A stretch of 64,000 nt of DNA from assembly GCA_013398295.1 (NCBI GenBank), contig VZSF01001361.1, forward strand, positions 20,587 to 84,586, given 5' to 3'. The position numbers were made by a program, and so were the translations under genes. The notes below the pieces were generated by a model. The model did no database searches. It had not been told where the DNA came from and was given only the letters and a program-made list of their open reading frames with translations. Shown here one piece after another: positions 30,508-43,365 of this stretch. The DNA is from Chionis minor (taxonomy: Eukaryota; Chordata; Aves; Charadriiformes; Chionididae). The stretch's first letter is position 1. The number at the start of each line of letters is the position of its first letter.

Positions 30508-30528
30508 TTGACCTTGACTTTGACCTTG
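30508..30528 (-). promoter_or_regulatory. Triple nuclear-receptor half-site (ERR/SF-1 type)
   Basis: The plus strand reads TGACCT-TGACTT-TGACCT-TG without spacers from 30509. On the minus strand this gives two extended AAGGTCA-type sites (TCAAGGTCA and CAAGGTCAAA) flanking a variant half-site. These match ERR and NR5A monomer sites. Function is unproven. Confidence 0.35.
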
Positions 30529-31178
30529 TCTGCCTTCTCCCTTGTGTTATCCTGAGCTTTTCATCTAGTTCTTTACCTTGCTTGATCTTTAAAAAGAGAA
30601 CAATAGGAACCGAGCTGTCAAGTTAAATGGCAATTTATAGCTTTCCCCACATCGGAAACAAAGGAGTTGGGCTTTTACATGGCAGCCTCCTGGCAACACT
30701 AATTTCAAACACAGCCCTTCAGCAAGTGCTCTCTTGCAGCCCATTAAATGAAAACGAACCACTGATCTCATTAGCAAACACGCTCGCACAGCACAGCCCT
30801 TCGGCTGCCACCAGCTGCCGGCTTTGAGCCACTCTGAAGGCAAAAGATACAAAATCTTGCAAAGGCCAAATATCCTATTTTTTGTCAAAAGGGGTGTTTT
30901 TACAATCAAATGGCTCATTGGAGATAGCTTTTATCCTCAGAGCTGTGTATAGCCCCGTGGGTGAGGAAGGGCAATGTTCACATCGCGCTGATATTCTGGA
31001 CAGAGGTACCTGCCTCTGCCCTGTCTCCATTGGGAGTTTATGTCTACTTTCCATGAAAATCTCAGCATTTTTTTTCCCTTCCATTAAAACTGTGAGAACA
31101 TCTTGGAAATCTGTGTTGAAATTCTAACTCACTACAAAATCCCAAATAGCTTGAAATCTGCTAGGAAATCAAAAGCCC

Positions 31179-31916
31179 TGTCCTGGTTTGAGGTAAAACA
31201 GAACCAATTTTCTGTCCAGTAATTTTACTTTGCAGCTAAGCCTCCTCGAACTAACTGAACTCTCTGAAACTCTCTGAAATTAACAGGATGTTTTGAAGAC
31301 ACTGTTTGCTCTCAGAATGATAAGACCTGAATAGCTGTAAGTTATGCCAAGGAATGGTATGCAGAGAGGTTCTTGCTTATACTTATTGCTATAACACCCA
31401 AGGGCAGCCAGCTTTGTTATCTGCCCTGTTGGAGGGTCAAAAGAAGGAAAGCATAGAGGGCTCGCACCTGTGGGAAGGAGTGGACAGAACAGTTGACCCA
31501 AAACTGACCAACAGGGTATTCCATCCTCTCTGCCTCATGCTCAGGATAAAAACTAAGGGACCAAAGGGTCAGCCTCTTTCTTCAATGGCCAGAGTCCAAG
31601 GAGGACTCTGTTCGTCTGCCTTTGATCCCGATCCTGAATCCAGATCTGGAATCCAGTTCCTGTCCATCACTGAGTTCAGTCTGGGACTTTCCCAGTGCCT
31701 ACCACTGATGTGATTGTCATCCTGGGACCTCGATACGATTTTGTATATATTTCACTATTTTCTTTTTATTTTATTAGTAATATTTCATTAAAGTAGTTCA
31801 GTTCCTTCTAAACTCATAAGTCTCTTTTTCTCTCTCCCTCTCGTCTCTGCATGGAGAGGGAGGTGGGGGAGAGCATCTGTTGTTCACCTCAGTGGCCAAT
31901 CTGGCCCAAACCACAA
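31179..31916 (+). mobile_element. Endogenous retrovirus LTR, solo-LTR-like
   Basis: The element begins TGTCCTGGTTTGAGG and ends ...CCCAAACCACAAC, which form the near-complementary terminal inverted ends typical of avian ERVL-type LTRs. Inside are a TATA-like GATAAAA at about 31545 and a polyadenylation signal ATTAAA at 31787-31792 followed by a pyrimidine-rich tail. This order sets the plus orientation. The length is about 740 bp. No gag, pol or env frames flank it and no second LTR is visible, so it is probably a solo LTR. I could not define a clean target-site duplication, and the right flank is disturbed by an assembly defect. Confidence 0.75.
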
Positions 31917-31917
31917 C

Positions 31918-32002
31918 GAGGCAGCAAAACATAATAGCTTGGGAAAGAGGACATNGAGGCAGCAAAACATACCTTGAGATAATAGCTTGGGAAAGAGGAC
32001 AT
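31918..32002. repeat. Imperfect tandem copy around a single N (likely assembly misjoin)
   Basis: The 37 bases at 31918-31954 and the 47 bases at 31956-32002 are the same sequence (gaggcagcaaaaca ... gaaagaggacat) except for a 10-base insertion in the second copy. They are separated by one N at 31955. This pattern is what is left when two contig ends that should overlap are joined without merging. Confidence 0.75.
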
Positions 32003-32370
32003 TTCATGAAACTTGTTTCATTTTTAACAATTACATTTACCTCTGCAGCATCTCTACGAGCAGGAGAAGGGAACTATGTGTCATCCCAAGTCTCCTTGTG
32101 GAAACTAAAGCCAAGCAGATTTTACTTCAACCACGTCATTGCAACTGACCTTCTACATGAAGAAGGCACAATGTCCATGCCTCCATGAGAGCTGTAGGAT
32201 GAGCTAGTAAGAGCAAGCGAGGTCACTTGTAAAAGCATTCACTGACTGAGGTTTTTAATGTCCAGAGCTTTGCCTTTGCTCTGCCATCCTGGAAGAAGCC
32301 TTTGTGAGAGTTGGTCAAGATAACTTTGCTGTCATGGGCTTAAGACATGAACCAGAAATATAAAATGGTT
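32003..32370. other. Short intergenic stretch between LTR and CR1
   Basis: I see no gene, repeat or clear regulatory motif in these 370 bases. Confidence 0.6.
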
Positions 32371-32618
32371 TCATAGAATCATGGAATTATAGAATCATCA
32401 AATGGTTGGATTGGAAGGGATGTTTGAAGGTCATTTAGTCCAATCCCCCTGCAGTGAGCAGGGACATCTTCCACTAGATCAGGTTGCTCAGAGCCCTGTC
32501 CAGCCTGACCTTGAATGCTTCCAGGGATGGGGCATTTACTACCTCTCTGGGAAACCTAGCCCAGTGTTTCGCCACCCTCATTGTAAAAAATTTCTTCCTT
32601 ATATCTAGTCTGCCTAGT
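32371..32618 (-). repeat. CR1 LINE 3'-end fragment
   Basis: Reverse-complement CR1 end: 'tcatagaatcatggaatt', then 'ggttggattggaaggga', 'cagtgagcagggacatcttcc', 'aggttgctcagagccctgtcc' and 'attgtaaaaaatttcttcctta'. It is closely related to the copy starting at 62963 and moderately diverged. Confidence 0.92.
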
Positions 32619-35600
32619 TTCATATTGGAAGATCTCACTGCTATTGCTGAGCTCAGGCAGATGAGCAGGGCTTAGGGGATGGAATTTCACTCCTAACACC
32701 TCATTCACAGAAAAAGTCGAGAAATGGCCACACCTCACTTATCCCATCATAAAATGCAAAGAAGACACATCAGCCCTTGTAAAGCTCTTGATGCAGATAA
32801 GTTAAAACTATCCAAGGCCACATTGCTAGCATTGCAATTGCATTGTAAACCTTTCTGCAATCAGATAGCCACAAAGAGCATCCCCCAGTTTTCTTCCCTG
32901 TATTCAAAAGCAGTTAGAAAACTCTCCTTGGATTTTAAAAAAAAAAAAAAAGGGAAAAAATCTGTAACACATGTAAGGATTTTCTTAGGAAGAAGTCCCA
33001 AGACAAAACCATGAACAATCTTCTGGCTATAGAGATGAATACGTCAGTGAGTGGTGAGGACAACCCAATGGCACAATAGGACATATAAGAGCTGACACAG
33101 AGGACACATGGAGGTTTTCAGAGCAGATTACACCGGGCTGGCTGTTCCTCCACTTAATAGAAGGCAGGATTTATTTTCTCTCTGAATTCATATTTTCTCT
33201 TCCGCAGTGCATTAAGTTTCTCTGTTAATGCTGCTGCAACACGACCCTACGAGTCACTGCCCATCCGCAGAGCCATGCGCTGCTCTGCTCAAGCGTGGAC
33301 ATAAATGTCAAGCAGAAAAAACCACACAGCTGAGGGATGTGTCTTTTAAATATCAGGAGCTTTGAAGCTGCTCATTTCTTGACCATGTTTATGATGTGAA
33401 GAAGATTCAGGCAAAACATAGGAAAGGGCAGACAACGAGTCAGCACAATGAGACTCAAGTGCTCATTGCACATGCAAAACCCTCACTTGAACTGGGTATA
33501 TTTTCTCCCTAGACGGGTTACAAAAGGCTTCTGGAATTAGCATTCTTATTAAGTTTAAAATATCACATTGTTATTAACTTAAATAACACCTCAGAAATAT
33601 TCATACACCTGAGAAAGCTTTGCTCATATAGGAAATTCTCTGCACAGGAAAGGTTTTTACTTCTCACTATCTGAATTTATACATGCATAGATGGGTATGC
33701 TGATGGCTTCTGAAGACATCAACAGCGGAGGCTGGTCCAAATTTGCTATCAAATAGCATAAAATATTGGAGGCTGGATGTGCGTCTGGTCATGAGCTGAT
33801 GTTTCCATATCTCCAGCAGCTTCGTGCCTCTTGCCTTTGCTGTGGTGGTGCCAGAACTGCCTGCACAGAGAAGTGCTGCTCTGGCTCCTTGCTTTGCAGG
33901 CACCAGGAGGCAGCAAATACACAATAAAGGTATAAAGCCAAAGACAGAATATATCCTGGCTGTTCTTTGCCTCTGATCGCTGTTGCATAGCTGGGAAGTA
34001 GCAAAATGTACCACCGTGTTCCTGTTTTTAATTGCAGCAGCTTCTTCCTTTTGGGCCTGCAGAGTTTTGCTGGCTCATGCCATCCCTTTCCTTTATCTCC
34101 AAGTGAAACCTGACATTTGATTCCACCCACAGCGTGAGATGCAGCCAGATCCTGAAAGGTGCCCTATGCCGTGGTGCCAGGGCTGGAAACTGCAGGAAAG
34201 TAGTCACCCTCCTGGCTTCTGCATGGACATGGAGCCCCCTTCTAGGGGTAGAATATACGGTGGCTGTTGTGTCGCTCAGTGCCTTAAAACTTGGTAATTT
34301 GGTGTAATGTGCGGTCTGTGATTTACTCCTAGTAATGCGCAAATGGCTGCACTGGATCAGGGCTGACCCCAGTAGCCAGTGCCCGTCTCTGCAACAGGCA
34401 CACACCAAATTCCCTTTCTCCAATGCCTCCTGCAAGCAGGTGCCTGGAAACTGGCTGAAGAGCAGGCAAATACCAGTGGCCATCCTCAAAAATACGGGAG
34501 GGGGCAATCACAGATGAGAAGCTCACAAATTAAGTTGAGGAATAAGGAATCTGTGCGAAGGAGTCACCTTGGCCAGTGGAAGATGTGTGCAGCAGAAGAG
34601 GTCCCTAAAGCAAAATCACCCTCCCATGATGGCAGCATCCTCAAAGCAATACGTGGTCACTTCTGCAGTATGGCGAACCAGAACCTCGCAGCAGAGTGTG
34701 AGCGCTCAGTGATTAATACTCCCTGCTACATGCAAAAAGCATTTTTTCTTCCTCCTCCCCACACCAAAGAATCACCCCTACAGTGAAAAGCGAAAAGAGC
34801 GTGTCTAACCCTGGATGGCAAAACAGGATTCTGGAGAGATTGCCATGGAGAAGAGCATGCCCATCTACAGCAGAATGAACTCACTTACACTTCCAGATTA
34901 TTTTCTTCAAAACTTCCTCAGAAGGGATATAAATTTTGGTAGAGCAGATATAGCCACTGCAGAAATGCGGTGTTGCATTAGATGTATGAATTACCTGCAC
35001 AGCAGATCTTTGATATTACATAGCTCCGCCATATGCCAGAGAAAGGGATAACCAACACCCAACAGTCAGATGTTAATGAAGCAGTATTTATATGGGAAAT
35101 AAAAAAAGGCTTTTAACCTATTTTTAAATTGAAAAGGAGATTCACCATCTGAACAGGTTGCTGAGAGGTGGGTGAGGATATTGCAGCACTGGTTCTATTC
35201 ATTGACATGCCTCCAACCATAGGTGCTCTGACTCCACTGTAAGTCACTACACTTGGTGGAGAGCTCTCACCTTCAGGTCTGGTACAGAGGGTCACCGAGA
35301 TGTGCACTGTGCTTCCAGCCTGGCAGCCTCTTCCTTGTCGAAGAAAACCCACTGTGGATATTTTGTGGCTTGGCTGGATTTGAAAGCAATGCAGCAAAGC
35401 AGCTACACCTCTTCAAACCTCACAATAAATCGATCTTATCTATGTTTCTATTGCTTCGCCAATGTCCCTGTATTTTGTTGTACCCTTTTGGACAGAACTC
35501 TGAGGTGTTGGGGCTGACAAGGTTGAGACAGATTCTCTAGGGCACTCCTCTGACACACAGTTAGACTAAGTCCTAAAATTTGGTACTGGAATGGTCATTC

Positions 35601-38600
35601 CACTTGCACAGCAAAATTCAGCATCATGACGTAGTGAACATCCTCTCCAGAAATGGTTGCAGTGACTTGACAATCAGTGAGCAGACCATCTAGACGAATG
35701 CAGATCTACACATGTCAGTTAGATGTTTAGAAACATGGTACCATATGGATATGATCTGATACTGGCTGTATGTCTGGGTAGGAAACAGCTTTTCATTGGT
35801 AAGGCGAAGAAACAAATGTGAAAGCCAAGTGATTGACCTTCCTAAATTTTTAGGCAGACATTACTGTAAGTTCTGCTTGTCTTTCAAGGTTGGTCTGAAC
35901 CACCTGTGAAATCTAGGACTTACAAAATGAGGTGGCTACGCTGAGCCACCTTGTATTGAGCTCTTGTATTTATTTTGAGATGCATATTTAAGGAGGCTTT
36001 CTCTTTTGGAAGGGCTGACCATGCAGCAGAAGCCGTACAGCAATCCCTCATGCCTGAAACATGAACTCTCGTGCTCCAGGTCCAGGTATTGGGCTGGGAT
36101 CCCTGGGAGAGATCATGACATTTTTGAGAGGGGTCTCCAGCTACATGGAAACGGCAGGAGAAATAGAATTTCTGACCAAAATGGAGACTCACAAACCTGG
36201 AGAAGAAACCATTGCTTCATCGTGGCCCATGGGAGCACTCCTTCACACGGCTCTCAGTACCGGTGGAAGGTGTAAATAAGTCAATGGTTATCCAGAGGGC
36301 ATCGCCCTGGCATTTTCTTTTTCCTGCAGGAGGAAAGGGCCCTAGGTCAGGTTCCGGGGCCCCTCTCTGAAATGTGTACAGCAAATACAGACCTGAGATC
36401 TCTGGGTAGTCACAGTTCATAGTGCTGGGAGGTTTGCTCTGAGCAGAGGATCAAGCTCTTTCTCCATCTCTCTCTCTAGGGAGGTACCATAACAGCTATC
36501 GATTCAGAAAAGCACAAAATGAACTAAACAGCAGTGCTCTGACATATTGGTTATTCCTCTATTTACTGTTTGGGCTCACTGTGGACCTTGAGCGATGCCA
36601 GCTGCAAACAGCAGGATTAGAATAATGTTTGCTGACTCCTCACAGCTCCTTGCAGCATGTGCAAAAGCCCCGAGGACCCAATCCCATTTTTTTTCCCTAG
36701 TTTATATCCTCTCTCCTCCCCATGAAAATTATTATTCTTCCAAGCCAAGAGCTGAGCATGGCTCTGGGGATCCCATCAGTATGGCTAAGTTCATGGCCAG
36801 AGTTAAGTGGGATGGAAATGCAAAACTCTTTAGGATTCTGCCTGAATTCTCCTGCTGTGTAATTCAGCTTGTCGGCACAGGATAATACAAGTTTCACTAA
36901 CTTGATGAATGTCTTAGATCATCTGCAGACTAAACAGATGCTGTGCTGAATAAATACACCTATAACTTATTCATTTTAGTGTGCTGAATGACATCCTTAG
37001 TGCAGCTAGGGAGGAGGAAAGTGGAGACACTTACCATAACACACTGCCTGGAAAGGACTGCCTTAATATCGATGCTGGATATTGCATCGGGGGGAAAAAA
37101 AAAAAGTTAATATGCACCTAAGCTTCTAGGCCTATTATTTTTGTCTGAAGTATTCAGCCCTGTTTCCAAAGCGCAACACGCCGCTGGAATAAATCACTGT
37201 AAGAGGCAGGACTGAAAACTAAAGCTGCAGTAAAGAGCAACTCTCATTCATGACTCTGTTTCTAATACTGCTGAGGTCCTTGCAATGCACTAGATTTGTC
37301 TTCCCAACACAGACGTGTTAGAGATGCTGTCATCCCCACATTACAGAGCTGGCTCAATAGTTTTTGAAACAAATCCCAAATTTGTTTAAGCTTCAATCTC
37401 TCGTGGATTCCCTCAGAAGTTTTGTACCCAAATGTTTTAAAGGATTAGTGCTGAGTGACCTGCTGCAGCTGGGTGGGAACTGACTTTTGACTGCTAGACT
37501 CGTTGAAGGCTAAAATAATCTGTGCTGCAGCCATACCTCTGCAGGAGCTTTGCAGGGATTGAAAATCCAATTTCAAGTTATTCAACCACTGTGAAGCCTT
37601 TAATGCTTGCAAAATTCAAGGTTTAAAAAAAAAAAAAAAAAGAAGAAAGAAAAAGAATCAAGAGCAACACACCATCAGCATCTCTACTGGCGTGACAGGA
37701 TAAACAAATCCAAAAAGGTAAGGTAATCAGGTATGTGTCTGACAGGCCACAGAGCACAGCATGTCAAAAAGACTCAGAAACTCACTTTTGGTATGGATCT
37801 CCTACAGTTCCCTCTGCATTAGAAAAGCTTTTCCCCATCCTTGAATCACAAGCAGTGGCAAAGACACGCTTCCAGGGTGCCGAGGAAGTGGGAATGCATT
37901 TTGATCCTGGACAGAATAGCCCATACTGTAAGACCGGATACAGATTTCAGGCTTGAGGAGTAGATTTTCAGCTGCAGGAACAAAGCAGAGCAGTAACAAC
38001 TCATCATGCCTAACAGCCACTGTGAACACCATGGGCTGGGACAGAAGAGACATGACTCAGGGGAGTCAGTTTGGGCTATCCAACCAGTAAATGGTTGTGC
38101 TGGTTTGAAATATCATGGGCTTGCTTTTGAAAAACACTGTTTCACCTGAATGTTTTGTTCAGCTGTGGATTTTACACACATAGTGAGTCTATCTTGAAGA
38201 TAATGACCAAGTTTTTGCACAGTAAAACCAGGCTCTTTGGGAGAGTTTGTGAGCAGCTGCCAAGCCTAGGGGCTTCTAGTGTGCCAAGGGAGACGAGGGA
38301 GGAAGCGTTTTCTGGTTTGGACTGAAAACTCCAAAGATGTAGTTCTCCACTTCCCAAAAGACGTCCATGTTGCAGCCAGTCCAACTAAACAATGTGAGCC
38401 TGGATTTTGGCTCTGCATGGACCTTCTTGCATTGAAATGGCTCCTCTCTTGCTAGATGACAGGCAGAAGGTAAAACCCTACCTTTGCACCTCTCCTCTCT
38501 GCCATGTTGGACTGGACCTCTGTGATGGCTGATCTGAGCTATCCTGGTGACTCACATCCCTCGCCAGATCAAATCAAGAGGGATACCGTTCTCTTGAAGC

Positions 38601-39764
38601 AGGAGAGTCTGGGCTGCATCCCCTGCATCCCTCCACCTAGGAATGAATTTCTGATGGGTTGTGCCATATATCCGAACGATGCCGAAGACAGTCGTTCTCC
38701 CCTTTGGTTCACTGACGTTGTTTGAACACAATTCATTACAGCTATTCCTGCAAAAAGGCATGCAGGTGCCTTGTCCGTGCTAACCGCAATGCGGGCAGGA
38801 GGGACAACCTGGCTATGCCTTGTCCCACAGCGTCCCACAGACTGCGATGAACCCTTTCATTCCCATCAAGACATGAAAAAGCCTTGTACAGCCTGGAAAA
38901 ATGGGGCGAATGGCTTTTACATGCAGGTTGAGTAATTCAGGATTTGGTTCTGAAGCTCTGCTTCTAACGGGACATTGGATTCTTGCCTTGTTTGCACTGG
39001 GGTTAGCAGTGCTGGCATGTATAATTCAGGGTCTCGCTGTGTTGGCTGGGTGTCACGTCTATGCGTTTCTCACAGACACTTTCCTTTCCGCTCTAGCCCA
39101 TTGCACTGCCTGGCTGTGAAAAAGGGGATGTTGGTTTTGGGTTCAAATCACCCAATCCTAAGAACACCCCAAGAGCTTGTACTTCGAGGCTTATTCTTTC
39201 TGCTTGAGCTCAGCTACCTTCAGGGACATCTTTCTGAAGAGGTTTGCTGGCTCTCAGCCCTAAACTACTTCCCTATACAACAACGGTCCTGCAGAGAGCA
39301 CCGGGCTGATTGCAAAGGTTGGGATAACATGGAGCAGCTCTGCCTTGAATGGCCAAGTTCAGATCTGAGCTTCTGAGGTCTGGATCTGCTCCTGTCTCTG
39401 CTAACTGCACTAACCAAGATTTGTCAGGAAGCACAAGTATCCAAACGGCAAACGATCCACCACTGCATGGCAAAATGCTCAGCTGGGATCTTCAGTTTGG
39501 TTGCAGATACCTGAAGGCAGAAACCAAAACCACCCTCAGTGCAATGAGATTTGTGTCGACCCCATCTCGCAGCACTGCAAGCTGGGTCTATGTCCCAGCC
39601 TGCAAGTCTTTTTAGCCTCATCATGGTGGTTAATGAAGACAATCCTCCTGGCTAGGTTGCCTCTAGTATACTCCTCAGGCATCTCTGATTTCTATCTCAC
39701 CACCTGGGTGCTTGACAAATCCTCATGCACTCTTTGAAGTTTGATGGTAGGCTTGTGCAGAAAT

Positions 39765-39800
39765 TTCAGCTGTATCTTTAGCTTCAGCTGTATCTTTAGC
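39765..39800. repeat. Perfect 18-bp tandem duplication
   Basis: TTCAGCTGTATCTTTAGC occurs twice in direct succession (39765-39782 and 39783-39800). On the minus strand it sits in a 93-codon open frame (39723-40004), where it duplicates six codons in frame. I do not regard that frame as a gene. Confidence 0.85.
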
Positions 39801-40359
39801 TACCTGGATCCTGAAGAAAGGTTTGGTCTCCTCTGGACCTGCAGAGAGGGATTCACCATAACCTTTTCCTCCTGCAGACTCAGATGGTTTTTCTGCTTGG
39901 TTTTTGTCATCTCTCCATGCATATCCCTTCTCCTCTGCTGCCAGGATCTGTACGCCAATTACACCCAGGCTGCTGTAAGCAGTGTTCATAGCTGCCAAAA
40001 CCAAAGCAGGCTTCCTCTAGGAAAAAAAAAGTCATTAAAATTAATAATAACCTGCTAGGAACTCATGACACTGTGAATCAGCATTTAAACTCCAATCTTG
40101 CTAGGCTCTCTGCAGCCTGGCCTCACAGGGCTTGAAAGCTGGAAGAAACAAGTTTCAAATAATTGTGTGTTCATGCTTGGATTTTAATTATATCCACATG
40201 CAGACACCTTTTGACATTTTATGAGCATTTCTCTTAAAGGCATGAATGTGGGACAACCACAAAATCCAAGGGAGGCAGTGAGTGAATTATACACTTCGCT
40301 CCAGTAAGGCATAATGAAACCTATTTATTCCACATGCACATGTGCTTAATGTTCTTTAT

Positions 40360-40391
40360 CCACCCATCCATCCATCCATCCATCCATCCAC
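40360..40391 (+). repeat. (ATCC)n microsatellite
   Basis: About seven ATCC units run from 40364 to 40389, with an imperfect CCACCC start. This is a simple repeat with no nearby gene. Confidence 0.9.
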
Positions 40392-43206
40392 ATATAAATT
40401 TTGTTTGAATGTGATTTCAGGACCCTGTCTCTTTCTTTATTAGAGACAGCTCACCCCAGCCTAGTAAATCCTGTGTAAAGGCAACAGGAGGAAAGCCAGC
40501 CCTGAACTGCAAGGTCTGTAACAGGCTCTCAGACAGGCTCTGTAAATCAGGAGGCTTGCATGATCCTATAAATCACGACCCCGATTAGGGTCAGAGGCTG
40601 CATGTGCTACACAAAGTAATGCCCAGGATGGCTGGGATCACTGCGCTCCCGCAGGAGTAGAGCCGGCATTTCTCTCCACAGCAAATGGCAAATTACTGGG
40701 CTCTGCAAAGTCCTTGTCTCAGAGGAGTCCAGCATCGAACAAAATAAATCCTGGTCTTTTAGGGATTCTGCTCTCACCTGATCTAGACGTCTGTCTCTAG
40801 AGGAGGAAGAAAAAGAGTTGCATTGCCAGATTTAATATCTTATAATGGCTTCACTTGGAAGCTGCTCAGAGCTGTGCAATATAACAAGCAATCCTGGTGG
40901 AGACAGATTAGCAGTCAGAGTGCAGGTGATGGGGGTCAGCCATGCAAAAGAAAAGTAGTTTATACACATTTCTGGGGCCCAGTAACTACACAGAGCCATA
41001 AAATATAACAGCTTCCATGCTAGTATCAGCCACTCAAGAGTCTCAGCATGCTTTACACGCAGCAGGGCACCAACACATGGCCCCTTTCTCTGTATGATAA
41101 AAATCACTTGGTTCATTTGAAGCCAAGGAAATAGAAACACTACAAGATTAAGCTGACTTAAGTTATGCTCTCATCTGCTCAGTAGATAAACAGGTCATCA
41201 TTATCCGTAAGGCACCAAACACATCTGTGAACATCGCCCATCTCAAGGCACAGGATGGGCACCAGACACAACCCAGGATGACAGAGACAACCAGAGATGC
41301 TGACGTTCCAGCGGGGAAAGGAATATGCAGTGGGACTTGACCTATTTGCACAAACACTGAATAGGCACAGATGGTGCAGGTGTGTTTCTGGTTATACTCA
41401 TCTGTGAGGTTATCCTTGGGCCAGGCTTCACAGGCTATACGGGAACCAGAAATGTGCTGTCTGTTTAACATCTTTACTTTCTTGTTTGTTAAACACTCTA
41501 CCAGGAAGACCTGCAATTCCCTACATTTAGTGTTGGGCAGGTTACATCCTGCAGTATAATTTCGTTAGCTTCTTGGGTATGTGGAACATGAATTTGATTG
41601 GTTAAAAGCAGTACTGTCTTCGCCAACCACATAAGCAAGGAGGGAAAAATCGATCCATAAAGGTAGCAGTGAATTTGCTATGGCTGAATGCAAACTGACA
41701 CAAACAGCCTCTTAATTAGCTAGAGAGAGTGAAATCAGTTGGTTGTGGAAGCACACACATATACGTGTACAGATATACACACAAGTCTTCTTTGGGGAAG
41801 TCTGCCCAGGACCATCAGTGAAAAACATGGAGTATCCTACAGATTTGTTCTATAAGGGGCTAATAATTTTAGAAGAAGGAAGATCCATAGGGGCCCTAGA
41901 TGGAGTTTAACCCCTTTCAGTGCCTCCTAGGAACAGTCACTGATGGTCCAATCTTTACTGAGCATGTGGGACCAAGCTGGAGATTTGCAGAGGACTTGAG
42001 AGCAGCAGGAACCTCATTCAGAGTATCAGGACCTGCCTTGCTCGCACGCTCCCTTCCCCCCTCAAGCTTTCATTTTTTCTGCTTATATTTTAGGATCTGC
42101 AGCCTCATGAGACAGCGCTGTATCCCTGTACATCTGAGCTGTAACCCAGTTGGTCCCATCTTGCCATCTGTCACTCTTCCCAACCAGTCTCTCACAGGCA
42201 TGCCCATCTGGCAGCAGTGTAAGCTGTTAGCTGGTGGAGACAGCTCTGCCCCATGGCCTCTAACCACTGCCCAGAAGATTTTATATTGACATATGTGACT
42301 ATATATTTACATGATGACTCTAAAATGAAAGTCGGAAGCCTCCACAGCCATGTGGGTCAATCCCACAGGTCCAGCTTTCAGCCTTTTCAATCCAAAACCT
42401 TTGTAAAACACGCTCCGCAACCCCATCAGCGTGGCTCAGTGCAGCAGGGCATGAACAGGGCAGACGATGGCCTGAGAAGACGTTTTGCTTCAGAAGAGCT
42501 TCGCAAAGCCAGCAGGCATCTCACACTGCTCCCCATCCATGGGGCTTGGCTAGGAAAGGCTGGGCTGCTTCCTCTGGGGATGTGCCCATCCCACACCAGG
42601 TCCTGCTGACACAGAGATTGCCATGTACCAATGCACAGCTTTTGCATTTGCTTGTTGGGGGAGACCATTGAACCCTGCAAATATGATCCTGGAGAACAAG
42701 CAGAAATTCCTGAAATGCCATGGACAATCTTTTAATTTTCTGATTAAAGTTAAGTATTGAAAAAATAGACTCATAGATGGATGTTTGCCTTGCAGAGCAG
42801 AGGCAGCAATAAGGATATTATTCTTAATTTAACCTGTTGCATAAAGAGTTACTACATATGACAACATAGTGGCATCATACAGCAGCAATCTCTTGTGACA
42901 TACATTGCTGAGTGTTACACTGCGACGTTAAGAAAGGACTAACTGACTCAAGAGAAGAAACAATGGGACTTTCAGTTCCATTTTGCCACTTCATAGCTCA
43001 CTGGTGAGAAAATGAGAAGAGCAATGGCTGCACACAGCTTCAAAAGCAGGGAAACATCTAGCTGAGCGCATCACACCTCATAACTCTTGGGGGGAAACTC
43101 CTACCATAGCACCAAGCTTGTCAGATTAGTCCATCGTCTCCAGCATAGCTCACCCTGTACCTGCTCTGTTCTGCCCCATTCAAACATCCTGTATTGGGAA
43201 GTTAAA

Positions 43207-43365
43207 ATCACAGAATCATAGAATTGTTTAGGTTGGAAAAGACTTTTAAGATCATCAAGTTCAACCATAAACCTAATACTGCCAAGTCCACCACTAAATC
43301 ATGTCCCTAAGTGCCACATCTACATGTCTCTTAAATACCTCCAGGGATGGCGAGTCAGCCGCTTC
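43207..43365 (-). repeat. CR1 LINE 3'-end fragment, different subfamily
   Basis: Reverse-complement CR1 end: 'cagaatcatagaattgtttagg', then 'ttggaaaagacttttaagatcatc', 'ctgccaagtccaccactaaa' and 'tacctccagggatggcgag', given here as short pieces. The 'accataaacctaatactgcc' segment separates it from the 32371 and 62963 copies. Homology fades after about 43365. Confidence 0.88.

Larger units (their letters stand above)
24216..31178. other. Intergenic sequence without a recognisable gene
   Basis: About 7 kb of moderate-GC DNA. Frames up to 155 codons (for example 25315-25782 minus) show no domain or splice support. The sequence at about 28010-28160 and 29520-29770 has the look of conserved non-coding DNA, with AT-rich homeodomain-like cores and scattered retained CpGs. 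Other items listed separately are a C-tract at 29048-29072 and nuclear-receptor half-sites at 30508-30528. Confidence 0.55.
32619..43206. other. Intergenic sequence without a recognisable gene
   Basis: About 10.6 kb. Short frames up to 159 codons (34028-34507 minus) have no domains. I note an A-rich tract at 32938-32951, a 17-base A-run at about 37624, an 18-bp tandem duplication at 39765-39800 and an ATCC microsatellite at 40360-40391. No tRNA-like or snRNA-like gene was seen. Confidence 0.6.

Noticed and set aside
34028..34507. 159-codon minus-strand frame
   Set aside because: No recognisable domain, no promoter context and overlapping frames on the same strand; consistent with chance.
37624..37655. 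A-rich run as the tail of a retrocopied gene
   Set aside because: No coding homology upstream and no target-site duplication could be seen.
38098..38160. Possible second LTR start (TGTGCTGGTTTG)
   Set aside because: Only about 12 bases resemble avian LTR termini. No matching LTR body or 3' end follows.
40360..40391. ATCC repeats as a CRISPR-like or satellite array
   Set aside because: A plain tetranucleotide microsatellite without spacers. No CRISPR array occurs in the window.
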